From Rhyacichthys aspro (taxonomy: Eukaryota; Chordata; Actinopteri; Gobiiformes; Rhyacichthyidae): 64,000 nucleotides of DNA. Both the position numbers and the translations under genes were made by a program. The notes under the pieces are model-generated. The model made no database searches, was not told the DNA's origin, and saw only the letters and a list, made by a program, of their open reading frames with translations. The stretch spans positions 13,608,303 through 13,672,302 of the forward strand of contig CM072170.1 of the NCBI GenBank assembly GCA_036850595.1. Direction: 5' to 3'. Position 1 is the stretch's first letter. Each line of letters starts with the position of its first letter. Below, piece by piece: positions 47,370-58,379 of this stretch.

Positions 47370-47720
47370 TTCAGAGGCTCATTTTAAAGTTTAACAAGAT
47401 AAATCCAATAATCAGACTGGAGTAGGGCCTTTAAAGACATGTTATTATTAATATAGAATCAATACAAACTGCTAACACTTCAAACGCTCTGTTCAAGGCG
47501 TGATTTAAATCATCAACACTCACTGGGAAACAGAAGGCATCTGCAACAACATATTCTGTGTGCCTTCTGTATTTCTAAACCTGACCAATATCCATTATCA
47601 TGTGAATAATTTTACCGTTACTTCCTGCATTTGCTCCAACATCCAAACTATCCCCAAATGTGCTTTTACATCACAAATAAATCAGACCTTCATTTCATTT
47701 GCTCCAGACTGAGATCACCT
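47370..47720. mobile_element. Dispersed repeat G, copy 2
   Basis: Pairs with 46200-46560 ('ccaataatcagactggagta', 'aacacttcaaacgctctgtt', 'tgaccaatatccattatcat', 'ttacttcctgcatttgctcc', 'aaatgtgcttttacatcaca'). The two copies are in the same orientation about 1.2 kb apart. Confidence 0.6.
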
Positions 47721-48013
47721 CTTTTTCACCGTTATTGCATTGATACATTACAATTAGACGATTGAGTCGGAAATGAACCTGAAGTCACGATAAGCCCTTG
47801 ATTTGGATCTTCTCATCTTCTAATGTACTTTATTCTTCTTCTTGAGACCATCCTCGTTCAGATTTGCCTCTTGGCCTATATTCTTTCTCTCTTATTCTCT
47901 CTAGCATCAAAGCTCTTTTCATCAGGCCTCTCTTGAAGAACAAATTGTCTCCCTCTTGAAAGCAGTATGGCGATGGCGTGCGTATGGCGAAAACTGAGAA
48001 ACGTCCACATGAT
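47721..48013. other. No gene seen
   Basis: Pyrimidine-rich around 47830-47930. Confidence 0.4.
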
Positions 48014-48379
48014 TTATGTTCCGTGCGATTTCCAGAACAATTGCCGGGAGAACAAAAGGAGAAATGACTTTGGCTTTTCAGCACCGCATTGTACATTACT
48101 TTGATAAGCAGGCGTTCCCTCCGCAAAATGAAAGAAATGTGTCATCTTTTTCAAATTCTCGGGGCTTTCATCACTTTGTTTGTCCCTCTGCGCTGCTTTT
48201 GTTTCACCCAGTCCCACTCTAAAGTCGTTTTGTAGGGCAGAGAGCCTCATTGTATCTCTTTGTGTCAGTCTCTCCAGCTCCTTGTTCTCTTTGTCATGCT
48301 CCTTATTCAAAATCTGGAATATGTCCTTTGTCTCTGTTCCCACACAGAAAGTTACAAAACATCTCGGTTTCGACAACAA
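48014..48379 (-). CDS. Long minus-strand frame with coiled-coil-like stretch, doubtful
   Basis: A 121-codon frame on the minus strand, second longest to the 195-codon frame at 3059. Residues about 15-55 (TETKDIFQILNKEHDKENKE onward) are rich in E, K, L and Q with leucines spaced every 3-4 residues, as in a short coiled coil. A weak splice acceptor ('ctgtgtgggaacag') at about 48338 and a donor-like 'ctgg|gtgaaa' at about 48222 would frame this part. The plus strand is pyrimidine-rich, which produces K/E-rich minus-strand translations by composition, so chance is likely. No family is recognised. Confidence 0.15.
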   Translation of the reverse strand: MLSKPRCFVTFCVGTETKDIFQILNKEHDKENKELERLTQRDTMRLSALQNDFRVGLGETKAAQRDKQSDESPENLKKMTHFFHFAEGTPAYQSNVQCGAEKPKSFLLLFSRQLFWKSHGT

Positions 48380-48399
48380 GGAAGATGGTTGTATCAGAT

Positions 48400-49439
48400 T
48401 GGTTCAAACCAAAACGCTGCCATCATTTTATTTTCTAGATCGACCTTTTTATTAATAATGTAAGTAGAAGAAATGGTTTGAAAAGTGATGGACAGCCAGA
48501 CGCTTTTTCTTAAAAAGCAACCACCTCAATACGACCAACCCAATTATAACCATTTAACGCTAGAATGGGATGGGCTTCATGCAGTGCTTTGTTTTTCTGA
48601 TTGGTTTTTATGGTTTTTAAATTGTGTTGGTCCGGAGAATCCTAATTCTTTCTCTATTCCGTACTCAAAATAAGTCTTGTCCTTCTCGATCCGAGTTTGA
48701 ATATCCAAGGGGTGGGACAAATGGATGCACATTAAAACTAATGACCTGAGAGTAGTTTTACTTCTTTATGACTCATTGCGTAAAGCCATCACTGTTTTAG
48801 ATAAACTATTGTAATTGGTTGATGTTGTTCCGCTTGGGTGGGCGTTATGCATGACCAACCAGTATCACTGCTAAATACCTGAAAGATTCCGTTGAGACCA
48901 ACATAAAATCTCTGTTTTCAAACGTCTACCACATCTGGCTGGGGCAAGAAATTCAAAAGAAAAATTCGATTCAAGCTTTACGCCTCATCTTACATTAAAC
49001 TATGAAGACATGTGAGTGCTAACTTTTTGCCTTAAAGTAGCAGATTACAGTACAGTCCTGACGAGGAGCCTTCATACCAACTCTGATTAACATTATATGT
49101 GATGCTCTTTTCTGTCTCATCTGCTGCTTGGTCTCGGTGCTGCACAGAGTAGTTGTTCCAACAACAACATGGGCATTTTGCATTAAAAAAAGGGCTCGAA
49201 GAAAAAGATCACTGACCCAATCTTTAACTTGATATTGTTGCTTTTGAATATACAGAAAGTAGATGGAGCCACTATTCCATCACCATTGGTCATACATTTA
49301 AAGATACTTCCACTGTAACAATTAAGCATAGTAGCTGCCCATTTATATTAATGAATTCTGTGTTACAAACATAAAAGAACACAATATGAGAACCAGGAGA
49401 ATCCAATTTCAGTGAGAAAATCCAGTGTAAACGAAAACC
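48400..49439. other. No gene seen
   Basis: No repeat recognised. Confidence 0.4.
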
Positions 49440-49800
49440 AATACAGACGTCGTGGTGTGGTGTCGAGTGTAACACTGCTCACCTTCTCTTTTCTTTCTAT
49501 GCATCTCTTTAAAAGGAGAGCCCTCTGCTCTGCTCTGCATCTGTCTCACATGAATTATTTGCACGAGGCAACTGTAGCCCGACTGTACGTCTCTGTGAAT
49601 ACGTCTGCGAGTGTGATCCGTCTTCATGCAACCATCTGGCGGCGGTCTCAAACACTTAAATATCACACAGTTGGCGCTGCCAGGTGTCAGGCCGCTCGGG
49701 TGCCCAGGTGGCGGCACTGTGTTGCCAAGACCTTTAGTCCGTCTGGATCCGCCGTGTCAGATGCTACCCTTAGAGCAATATTTCACCGTTGTATCAAAGC
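49440..49800. promoter_or_regulatory. Balanced block open on both strands
   Basis: 'gtgatccgtcttcatgcaac', 'tggcggcggtctcaaacact', 'gttggcgctgccaggtgtca' stand out. Frames of 137 codons (plus) and 102 codons (minus) overlap here, so neither is likely coding. Two CAGGTG E-boxes lie near 49681 and 49705. Confidence 0.2.
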
Positions 49801-50219
49801 TTTTTTTTCTCTCTCTCATAAATAAACAATCGGCTGACCTTTTCGAGCGCTTCAAAATTATTTACACTGGAGTTATGCAGCTTCTTGACAAGTGCATGTA
49901 GTGCATGTTTTAAACTCATTCTTTGGAGGGATATGGGGTTGTTAGAATGTTGTTCTAGAGTAGCATATGGATATATTGTTTTGTGTTTTATCTATGCAAC
50001 AAAAACATGTCTGTAATCAGAGCAAAACTGAAATAAAAAGCATGAGAACAATAATCATTACATTACACTGTTAGAAAGTCTGCCATATTTAAGTAAACGT
50101 AAAATGCTATCAAACAGCAAATAACCGTAAAAGTTGCAGTAAACAGGGTAAATAAAATTACCGAAAACCAAAAACTTCATTTTAATGGATGTAGTAAACA
50201 CATAAAGCACAGTTAACAT
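49801..50219. other. No gene seen
   Basis: AT-rich. Confidence 0.4.
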
Positions 50220-50900
50220 TAACTATAAACTACTGTTGTATTAAATACGAGACTACACAATTACAAATTTACTAAATGTTTGCATGGTTAAACTTTGTAA
50301 TAACTGCACTCAATCTAACAGTAGTTACGCATTAATAAATAAGCAGTTAGCAATAATTGAATGAATAACCCATAGAAAGTGCTGAAATATAATGTATGTG
50401 CATAATTATACATAGAGTTCCTTCCCCCCCTCCTTTTTTTTTTTTTTTTTATTTTTTACTTCCAACCAAAGGGGGGGGTTGGGGGGGGGGGGGGGGTTAG
50501 GGGGGGGGGGGGAGGGGGGGGGGGGAAAAAAAAAGGGAAAAAAAAAATTTGGGGGGGGGGGGGGGGGGGGGGGGGGAAGGGGGGAAAAAGGGGGGGAGGG
50601 GGGGGGGGGGGGGGACACGAAAAAAAAAAAGGGGGGTTAAAAAAATTTTTTTTTTTTTTTTAAAAACGGGGGGGGAGGGGGGGTTTTAAAAACACACTTT
50701 TTTGGGGGGGAGGGGGGGCGCTAACAACTCTGCTACCGTGCACCCCTATACATAGAGTTATTGTTTATAACTTTCTATTGTTTATTAACTTTGTAAATGA
50801 TTAATTAAGCAGTAATAAACACTCAACTAATAGTTAGTAGTGTGTAGTTATAAAGTGTTTATAAAGTAAATTAGTAAATTATGTTAACATTAAGCAGTGT
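50220..50900. repeat. AT-rich dispersed repeat interrupted by SINE insertion
   Basis: 'gcattaataaataagcagtt' and 'aattaagcagtaataaacac' are of the 'gtttattaactaataagc' repeat type also seen at about 11860-12130. It is continuous across the insertion at 50420-50759 if one copy of the 13-bp duplication is removed. Confidence 0.45.
50407..50759 (-). mobile_element. SINE insertion with target duplication; body reads as homopolymers
   Basis: The 13-bp string tatacatagagtt occurs at 50407-50419 and again at 50747-50759, as expected for a retroposon target duplication. Directly inside the right copy, the minus strand reads 'ggggtgcacggtagcagagt' then 'tgttagcgc' (50746-50719). This matches the tRNA-like head of the SINE at 25789 at 19 of 21 positions from 'cggtagcag', including box A. 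The rest (50420-50718) consists almost only of G, A and T runs and contains no SINE body. The insertion length (about 327 bp) suits a SINE. The interior is probably corrupted base calling or consensus, not biology. Confidence 0.7.
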
Positions 50901-50959
50901 AACCATTAACTGTGAAATTTACAACTGTATGTTCCCTTTTGTCTTTTTTTATGACCTTA

Positions 50960-51075
50960 TTTGTAACCTAACCAGCCATATGTCAATTCATTTTACATAA
51001 ATCTGGTATCCCTTCCCTTCACAGCAATTGCCATTTGGTGGAATCCTTTGGGACCTATCATAACCTTTTTGGACT
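50960..51075. repeat. Dispersed repeat C, copy 2 of 3
   Basis: 'ttgtaacctaaccagccata', 'tatcccttcccttcacagca' and 'gggacctatcataacctttt' match 14889-15010 and 63246-63360. Confidence 0.6.
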
Positions 51076-53159
51076 GGGGAATAAAATGTATAGTACTTTC
51101 AAAACTATATTCCTTCTTTTCAAAATGTCTATCGATTTTTTTTCTTAAATGCTGCAGGCTTTACATAGAGATTCTGGCTGTAGCTCTGCCAGTGCCACAT
51201 GCATTTCTCTGATTGGTTGTATCTCTGTACACATGAGGTAGTTTATTCTGTGTCTGTGAGTCTTGAATCCAAAGAGACAAAGGGGTTTTACTTTGGTCAT
51301 GCAATTTTAAGCACAGAATTGAACTACATAATCTATTGCAGTTGTCTTTTAACTGTCCAAGAATACAGCGTGCATCATGAGAAATATGAACTAAACTACA
51401 ACATTTAACATCACAGCAGCAGTCATTTGTGTAAGGACTGTTCTCTCACCCAATAAAAAGACAATATTACTTCATCTCATCGAGCAGTAAGATTGTAAGT
51501 ACTTACATGATTTGGTGTCAGGTTAATGGGGCTGTATGTGCTCTCGTGGAGAATGCTGTGATGGAGAGAAGGGAACAGGCTAAAGGAGAGAGACCAATGG
51601 ATCCCAGTGGGTGGACTGTGGCAAAACATATCACTCACAGTCTAAAGGGCAACGGGCTTTAAAGACACAGTGCATATTCCATACAAATGTCACTCTCAAA
51701 TTTTGAATACTGTACTATATCAAGGGTTGTCTAGACTATCAAATTAAAACATGTAGTAAAATAAATAAATACCGTCGCTTTTTCATGTTATTTTATTCGA
51801 TTTTTCACGGTTGAATATTGTTTCATGTTTTACTTTTTTTTTTTTCCTTTATGATAGGTTATTTAAAGTCACAAACAACACTTGATTTAAAGATGCCCCG
51901 AGCTCCCTCTTGTTTAAGTGTTGCATAACCGTCGCTACAACTATAATATACAACAGCAAAGAAGGCAAAGCTGCTCGAACTGCTGGCTGATTAGCAAATG
52001 TACATTTCTGTACAGAGGATTAAAGGTTGTCATTCTGACTAAACGAGCTCAATTTCAGTCCTTTTTGACTCATTACATAGCCGTATTTACGTTTCAACTC
52101 TATTTTTTCCCTCGTGTTTTCTGCTTTTAAGAAAGTGCTAGGGGCCAGATGGAAAGCCAATTGTTGATCTAGTATTCTTGACCATAAATTGATCAAAAAC
52201 CCAAGAGGCTGTCTTCTGAAGATAGGAGTCTGTCAGTGTCAAAAAGGTAAATGCATATAGCAGTAATGAGGGTGTATGTAACTTTTCTTCAAAATAATTA
52301 TGTAAAAAAAAAAAAAAAAGAAAAATGTTTTTGAATAATGAGCAAAAAAAAAAGTGAACCCATAAACTTCTAACTCAATTACAATTATCTCCATCTTGTT
52401 AAGCATCATATATACGCTTTGCAGGTATTTTTCTTGTCTATTCTCTATTTTCTGTTCTTTTTTATGTTTCTCTAAGTAGACATTAGCCAAAGTTCAAACA
52501 GACACTTTATTATTAATTCAACGTTGATAAGGCGTGAAGACCAAAAAACCACTGTGAGCACTTTCTAAGCCCACTGCGCCATTTTTCTTTTTTTTTGCAG
52601 TCATTTAAGATTACTACAAGTCATAATGAATAGGCTCTGACTTGCATCTTGATGATTACAGAAGCCCAGTGCACTATTTAAATCTGGTCCTGCAGGGCAA
52701 AAACAAACAGCATCAGTGTTGACTTGTGATCACATCTAATGAAATTTGTTAAAAGACTGGCTTTTACTTTTGCAAACGAAGAGTGGAGTAGTGCTGTTAA
52801 CCTGTGTCTGACGATCTTTCGGCAATCTTTGATCACACCGCTTTAATATTGTACTTCTTTGATCGTGCCACACTGAACATCAATTTGAAGTCGTGATGTG
52901 TGATTTTTCCATGACTAATTAAATGGATGTTGGCTTGTATTTGAGAAAATGATTATCCAACACTTACTACTGAACGAACTCATCTATTACAACTTCTTAT
53001 GCTCTCATTATTCGCTGATTATCCTGATGAAAGAGTTTTCCTCTAAATCAAAAAGACGTTCCTTTCTTTCTCTGACAAACACTCCAAACAAAAGTCACTC
53101 TAAAACACTTTTGGACACTACTCACATTAAAAACATTGCGTGTGTTACGTGTTGACAGG
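51076..53159. other. No gene seen
   Basis: AT-rich. A-runs at about 52303-52318 and 52344-52353, T-run at about 51834-51845. Confidence 0.45.
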
Positions 53160-53960
53160 GCTTAGGAGAGTGATCACCAGAGAGCGGCGGTTTCTCACAG
53201 CGAACCCGGTGATTGATGCAGTATTACGTCTCCGGCACCTATCTGCTGCTAGTCTATGCAAGCTCCGAGGTGTGTGTTTAAAAAAACATGTCGGTACCCC
53301 GCAGCTGCAGTGAGTGTGCTCTCGCTCCCTCCGTCTCTCTTCCCCTCTCGCCTCTTCAGATGGATTTAGGTGTTAGCACTACAGTCCATGTGTCAAGATA
53401 ACCGAGCCTGACAGGTGCTTCTCCTCATTATTCAAATAGATTCTCAGCTCTGTGAGAAGGCACTGTCTTCATACGTCTTTTTCTTTAAGTTCCCGGCTAT
53501 ACGCTCGGTGTCCTTAGTCCGAGTTTGCGCGTTCACCCACCCAGGGCATTGATGGTTACATTAGACTGACATTTACAATGAAATATCACCCTCTTATTAT
53601 CTGTATAGCATCACATTTTTCCCCATAAGCCGGACCTATTGATCTAAATATCACATCCATCCTGTTTAGCGCCGGAGCTGCGGACCTCGCAACGCAACGG
53701 CTCCAAAAACAATAAGATAAATGAACGTCCATTAAGGAGGTTAGCGGGGGCTGTTCGAGGACCTAACCCGGCTAAATTGGATTCTAATAGATGTCCTTGA
53801 TAGTGTAATCACTTTGACCCGCTAACGATGAGCGGCCTGCTGGGATTTTCAGTTGAAATAAGCACAATTAGGATCAATCAGCTCAGCGTCAACGTGTGCA
53901 TTTTGAAGGAGAGGGTGACCTTGAGGGAGGAGGTGGTAAACCATGACACGGCAAAATACA
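53160..53960. promoter_or_regulatory. Repeat-free balanced island, possible conserved element cluster
   Basis: About 800 bp with no simple repeats, CpGs ('agcggcggtttctcacagcg', 'cgccggagctgcggacctcg'), homeodomain-like strings ('gcacaattaggatc', 'cattaaggagg') and 'acaataagataaatg' (GATA-like core). It is bounded by AT-rich DNA on both sides. Of all islands here it most resembles a vertebrate conserved non-coding element. No coding frame is convincing. Confidence 0.32.
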
Positions 53961-55309
53961 GACCCTGGTGGATTATTGATAAAGAGAGAACAGGTGGTGC
54001 ACGCTGGCCTCTGCATTGTTCCTGCTCACAGTATTTATGTGTGTTCATGAAGAGAGGTGTTTCTAAAGAATCACCACAAAGTACAATTGGTTTTATTATT
54101 TATTATTGATTTTTATATATGCACAGTTGTATTATTGTATTATTTATGTACGTATTTTGTGTTATTTTTATTTATTTTTTTGTTTATTTGGCTGATTTTA
54201 GTTTAGTTTTATTCTGAAATGTTTTTAGCTCAGGACAATGCAATAATTCTGTTTCAATAAGTTTGCACTTTGCTGGTTAAAGTACTGTTATCGTATGAAT
54301 GTGTGTATTTGTACCTATAAGAATGTACTTGTGTATTGTCTTGTCTGTTTAATGCTGTATGTTTTTTCTGCAGTTGCTCAGCACTTTGCTCGAGACATAT
54401 TTAACAAAGTATATCTGATTGATATAAGAAGTCAACATAAGGAATATTACTACTTTAAACCTTTTCCTGATGTTAAGTTTTATTTTAGGGCAATGGGTTT
54501 AGAAAGGAACACAAAATGACAAAAACTGTTTCTTTATGGAGCTCGAGTATATACAATTACAATATATGCAAGTATATGTATTAAAAATTAAGGGAAAAGG
54601 GAAGGACGTTGGAAAAAGAAATACTGACAAACATCCTAAGATAAAGCTTTAGAATCTTTGGTTCAGCTTGCCAAAAAATGGCAAAAATGGAAGAAAGAAA
54701 AGGAGCATCTCTGCTTTGAGTTTAAGCTAAAATGACATGGATTACACTGAGATTGTTGTAAGGTCTGTTTGAGCATTATTGAGCGTGAAATTTTTAGACC
54801 CTACTCCATCCAGTACTTATGTCACAGAAGATGTGTGTAATCACCTGTGAGTAATTCTATGAATGTAAATGTGTGTGTAGCAGTGTGTGTTGTAGTAACA
54901 GCCATGGTTTCCTCATTGACACGATGCATATCATTAAATGCAATGTTTTGCTAATCCTTTGGCTGTTGCTAATGCTCCATATAGTTGAAAAAATAGTTGA
55001 AAAATAAGACTTATGAACACCCCTTGTTGCTGTTAAATTATTCTAACTCTCTTATTAAAAGTTGACCTTTAAAGTTCTACATTGTTGTCTCTTAACTGTA
55101 GAAGAGTTGCCCAGTGTTCACACTTTTAGGTGTTTCTATACATATTTGAACACTTTCAAAATAAGAGCAATGTTTCATTTAAAATATAATTCATTAAAAT
55201 GTACCCAACATAAATATTCACTATATAACTTTGGGCCGTTGTGTGGCTCTTGGGTTAGACATCTGCAGCGTCCTCAGTTTCCAAGAAGAATGGTCAGTCA
55301 TCATGTTTG
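53961..55309. other. No gene seen; one exon-like segment at 54374-54518
   Basis: TATT-rich at 54090-54200. A good acceptor shape ('gtatgttttttctgcag', 54373) leads into a frame reading AQHFARDIFNKVYLIDIRSQ... to a stop at 54517-54519, without donor or nearby poly(A) signal. Unrecognised and doubtful. Confidence 0.3.
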
Positions 55310-56444
55310 TTAAAGGTAGAATAGAAGATGTTTTTGTAAACATTTTTTGTTATATTTTCCAAATTTGTTTTTACTTGCATATAAGACATCGGAAAGTAAG
55401 AGGTCTTGAAAAATATTTTATATTATATAATTTATTATATGTCAATTGTGGAAGTGGTGGTGCCTTAAAAACATTAACCAATCAACAACGCTCTCATCGC
55501 GTGTTCTATTGGTCAATCAGCCTGTCAATCACTCCTGCTACGTGAGGCCGGAAGTGTGCGCGTTCCCGTATTCTGTTTACAGCTGCTTTTGCGTTGCTAC
55601 CGTTAAACAGCCTCACTGTGCAGCTTCACTGTCAGGCACAGACTGCTCCTTCGTGCAGCTCCATTGTCAGGACCACATAGTCATTTATTTCCCTTTTTTT
55701 CTTTTTCTCTTTATTTATTTGTGTAGATGGGGGACAGTCTGTTTAACTAGCGTTAGCTCCATCCGTTAGCTTTAGTTTGTTCATCTAGCTACTCCTCGTT
55801 AGCTTCAGGCTACATTTATATCTAGTTAATATTTTTTGTTGTTAGCAAGGTTTTACACGATGGCCGCGAAGAACACTGATGAAGGTAACTGTAAAAGAAA
55901 GACTATGTTTGAGGTGGCTGCGAAAATGAAAAAGATGGCAGATGAAAGAAACAAAACCTTGGTGCATCGTTTGAGCGATGGCGAGCGCTGAAGGCACAGT
56001 GAGGAATACGCTGCTTGACAGGTAAGTTTTAGGCTCAATGTTTGGTTGTCATATTAAAAACTGCTAGTTGGGAGTATTATCTGGTGTTTTGTCACTGTAT
56101 ATTGTTAGACACATGTAATGTTTGATCGCTATTCTTTTTGGTGGGCAGAAGTTAGAAGTTATTTCTTATTATTGTAAAACGTTACAGGCAGGGCTACTCT
56201 ATTTCAATTCTCTAACAATCAATGGACAGAAACCTGCGTTTGTGACATTGTATGGAGAGAATCGGGGCCAGTCAGCTGTGAAGCGCCGTCTGTTAGTCTC
56301 TGGCGCGTGCGTGTTGTTTTGGAGGCGGATCTTGGAAAGAACTGTGAAACGAGTCGGCTGGTCTTGCGCATGCGCATTATTCAAAAACTGGCTAACAGTC
56401 GCTGCTGTCTGAATGTTCGCAAACATCTTCTATTCCACCTTTAA
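55310..56444 (+). mobile_element. Kolobok-like (TTAA) DNA transposon, non-autonomous
   Basis: TTAA starts the left end (55310) and ends the right (56441-56444). The inverted repeats match at 23 of 24 positions: left ttaaaggtagaatagaagat, right (minus strand) ttaaaggtggaatagaagat. TTAA target plus an AGG-starting end is characteristic of Kolobok/T2 elements. The 1,135-bp interior has a CpG-containing 5' part, an ATG at 55860 opening a 43-codon frame, and a consensus-like donor ('gacag|gtaagt') at about 56021. It looks like the first exon and promoter of a longer element, with the transposase deleted. 'gcgcatgcgcattattcaaa' near the right end is shared with other fish elements, from memory. Confidence 0.7.
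55860..55991 (+). CDS. 43-codon frame in Kolobok-like element
   Basis: ATG 55860, stop TGA 55989-55991. Basic and helical-looking (MAAKNTDEGNCKRKTMFEVA... then a K/M-rich stretch). There is no zinc-binding or catalytic pattern. A donor site 30 bp after the stop suggests this sits in the first exon of the parental transposon. It could be a transposon-encoded leader peptide or an upstream frame. Function unknown. Confidence 0.3.
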   Translation: MAAKNTDEGNCKRKTMFEVAAKMKKMADERNKTLVHRLSDGER

Positions 56445-57063
56445 AGTCAGGACACACATTACAATTCAATTAACATTAAAATATACTGCTTTAAATAAAT
56501 ATATGCCACTATACAAAATAAGAATGCCTAGGCTACATTCATATTTCTTGATTTTGCAATAACTTAAACCTTAGCATAGTGTCTATGGGCTATTTCACAG
56601 AACACATCCAGGGAGCTGCTCTTGTGTGGTGCAGTAAAACAAATGTTCATCACTCGGTTCAAGCTTCAATATGGGGCAAAGATTAAATACACCATATTAG
56701 CAAAGAGGAATAGCATGCACTTTGTATCACTTTTGTCATAACTAATTTGCCATATTTGTCACAACTAATGTGCCTACATGCTGGCTAATGACTCGGACTG
56801 GATACGTTTTCAATAACTTGGACTTGATTGCTTCTTGGCTGAATATAAAGAAAGGGCAACTGAAAATGCAGCCAATATTTACCAGTATTGAAGTCGTTTG
56901 CAGTGTGGCTGAAGAACAGTGAGCAGTGACGAGGAAAGGGAGCCTCGAATTAACTTTAAAAGAGTTGCAGGCAAGTACGGAGTAGAGATTAAGTGGTTTA
57001 GAGTGAAACATCACTGATTTAACGCTTAAAGATTAAATTCAGTAACTCTTCTCTTTGTTATAG
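56445..57063. other. No gene seen
   Basis: AT-rich; becomes a pyrimidine-rich acceptor-like tract at 57044-57063. Confidence 0.4.
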
Positions 57064-57199
57064 CTCCAGGAATTTCACTCCTGGAGATTTTCTGTGCATC
57101 CACTGCTTGTTGCAAAGAAGTCAAAGATGAGACAGCGCCGTTTTTTGGGGAAGTAGTAGAATTTATTACAAATGATGCAAAGTATCTAGCCTCCTTCTG
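57064..57199 (+). CDS. Possible internal coding exon, unrecognised protein
   Basis: A pyrimidine tract ('actcttctctttgttatag') ends in an acceptor at 57063, and 'ttctg|gtgagtaac' gives a near-consensus donor at 57199/57200. Between them 136 bp are open in one frame: PGISLLEIFCASTACCKEVK, then an acidic/aromatic part (DETAPFFGEVVEFITNDAKY) and LASF. The entry intron would be phase 1 and the exit phase 2. The sequence looks protein-like, with mixed charged and aromatic residues and no homopolymers, but I recognise no family. An 8-bp hairpin (ctccagga / tcctggag, 57064-57086) sits right at the exon start. It may be a lone exon of a gene extending outside, a pseudo-exon, or part of a decayed transposon. 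Confidence 0.3.
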
Positions 57200-58379
57200 G
57201 TGAGTAACTGCTAAAGTGTCACTCGCTCGCGGGCGGCTAAAAACTCTGTCTGCTTACACTCATAACTCTTACTCTGCTGCAGCTGGTATATCATCTATGA
57301 GTCTGTGCATAGTGCTATTTAAAAAGGAGTTAGAAGACACAGGAAATACACACATAAATGATCACAACAAAATGACTCATTATCTATTTTTGGTTCATTC
57401 TGAGACTATGGCACTGAAAATGTGATTATGGTGAGCACATATGTGTCATTTTGAAGTTCAAGTTATTACGAATTAATATTTAAACGGGCCATTGCATCCA
57501 TTTTTCTTTGTATATTTTGATTTCAAGTATATTTTTGGTAACTATACCATATATATGTAGACAATATTAGGTTCAGTTGTAGCCAATTGTTACTATTATA
57601 ATGCACAATATGTAACAAATGAATAAATACAATCAAATGACGACTAAATAAAAATATCTCTTCATGTTTAACTGCCATTTATTGTAAATATGTGTTGCAT
57701 TTTTGTTTATAACGTAAGATAACCTAAACATTTCTATCCTTAGGAATGAATGAATTAGGAAAATACAGGCTGAGTCCAAAGATAAAGCTTAATTACTCAC
57801 AAAGAAAGCACTCACATGTGAGTCATGTCTTTTTTGAAGTGGCAGCATTATTTCATTCAGCTTTTACACATCTTTATATTTTACACGCACACCATTTCAT
57901 CATAAAATTCATAAGACACTTAATAAAAGGGCTTCTTCCTCGCTGCCATCTTTTTTTATGAGCTTTGGGAGACAGTAGAATAGATATGATTGTACTTAAA
58001 GACATATTAAAGATCCAGTGTGAGAGATTTGGAGTGATCTATTACTGGAACTGAATAGTATTTTGAAAATTGGCTTTTAATTAGTGCATAATGGCTTGGA
58101 GAGTAGTATTCTTTTTAATATCTGCATGAGGCGGCTGTGGTGTGCCGTGGACTGTCTTTGAAAATGGAAGAACATTTACTGTGCTGTTCCTAAAAGCAAG
58201 GGTACACACTGAGCTTGAGTGAAAAAAGCGTTTTTTTTTTAATACATTAAGGTCTTTCCAACAATTTTCACTTCTAAAACTACCCCTTATGAGATTTCCA
58301 ATGAGACAAACTTTTAAGTGATAGCAGCGGAGAGCTTTATTTGTCGAGCATTTTCCTTCCAACTTCTGACTCGTTTATT
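57200..58379. other. No gene seen
   Basis: AT-rich. No follow-on exon was found for 57064-57199. Confidence 0.4.

Noticed and set aside
49409..49825. 137-codon plus frame and 102-codon minus frame as genes
   Set aside because: They overlap on opposite strands in the same balanced block, have no recognisable domain and no splice or poly(A) context.
50406..50618. Proline-rich protein on the minus strand
   Set aside because: The translation comes only from G-runs in the corrupted SINE body.
54374..54519. Exon after the acceptor-like site at 54373
   Set aside because: No donor or nearby poly(A) signal, unrecognised product, AT-rich context; too weak for a gene call.
57064..57086. microRNA precursor from the 8-bp hairpin
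   Set aside because: The stem is only 8 bp, far too short for a pre-miRNA.
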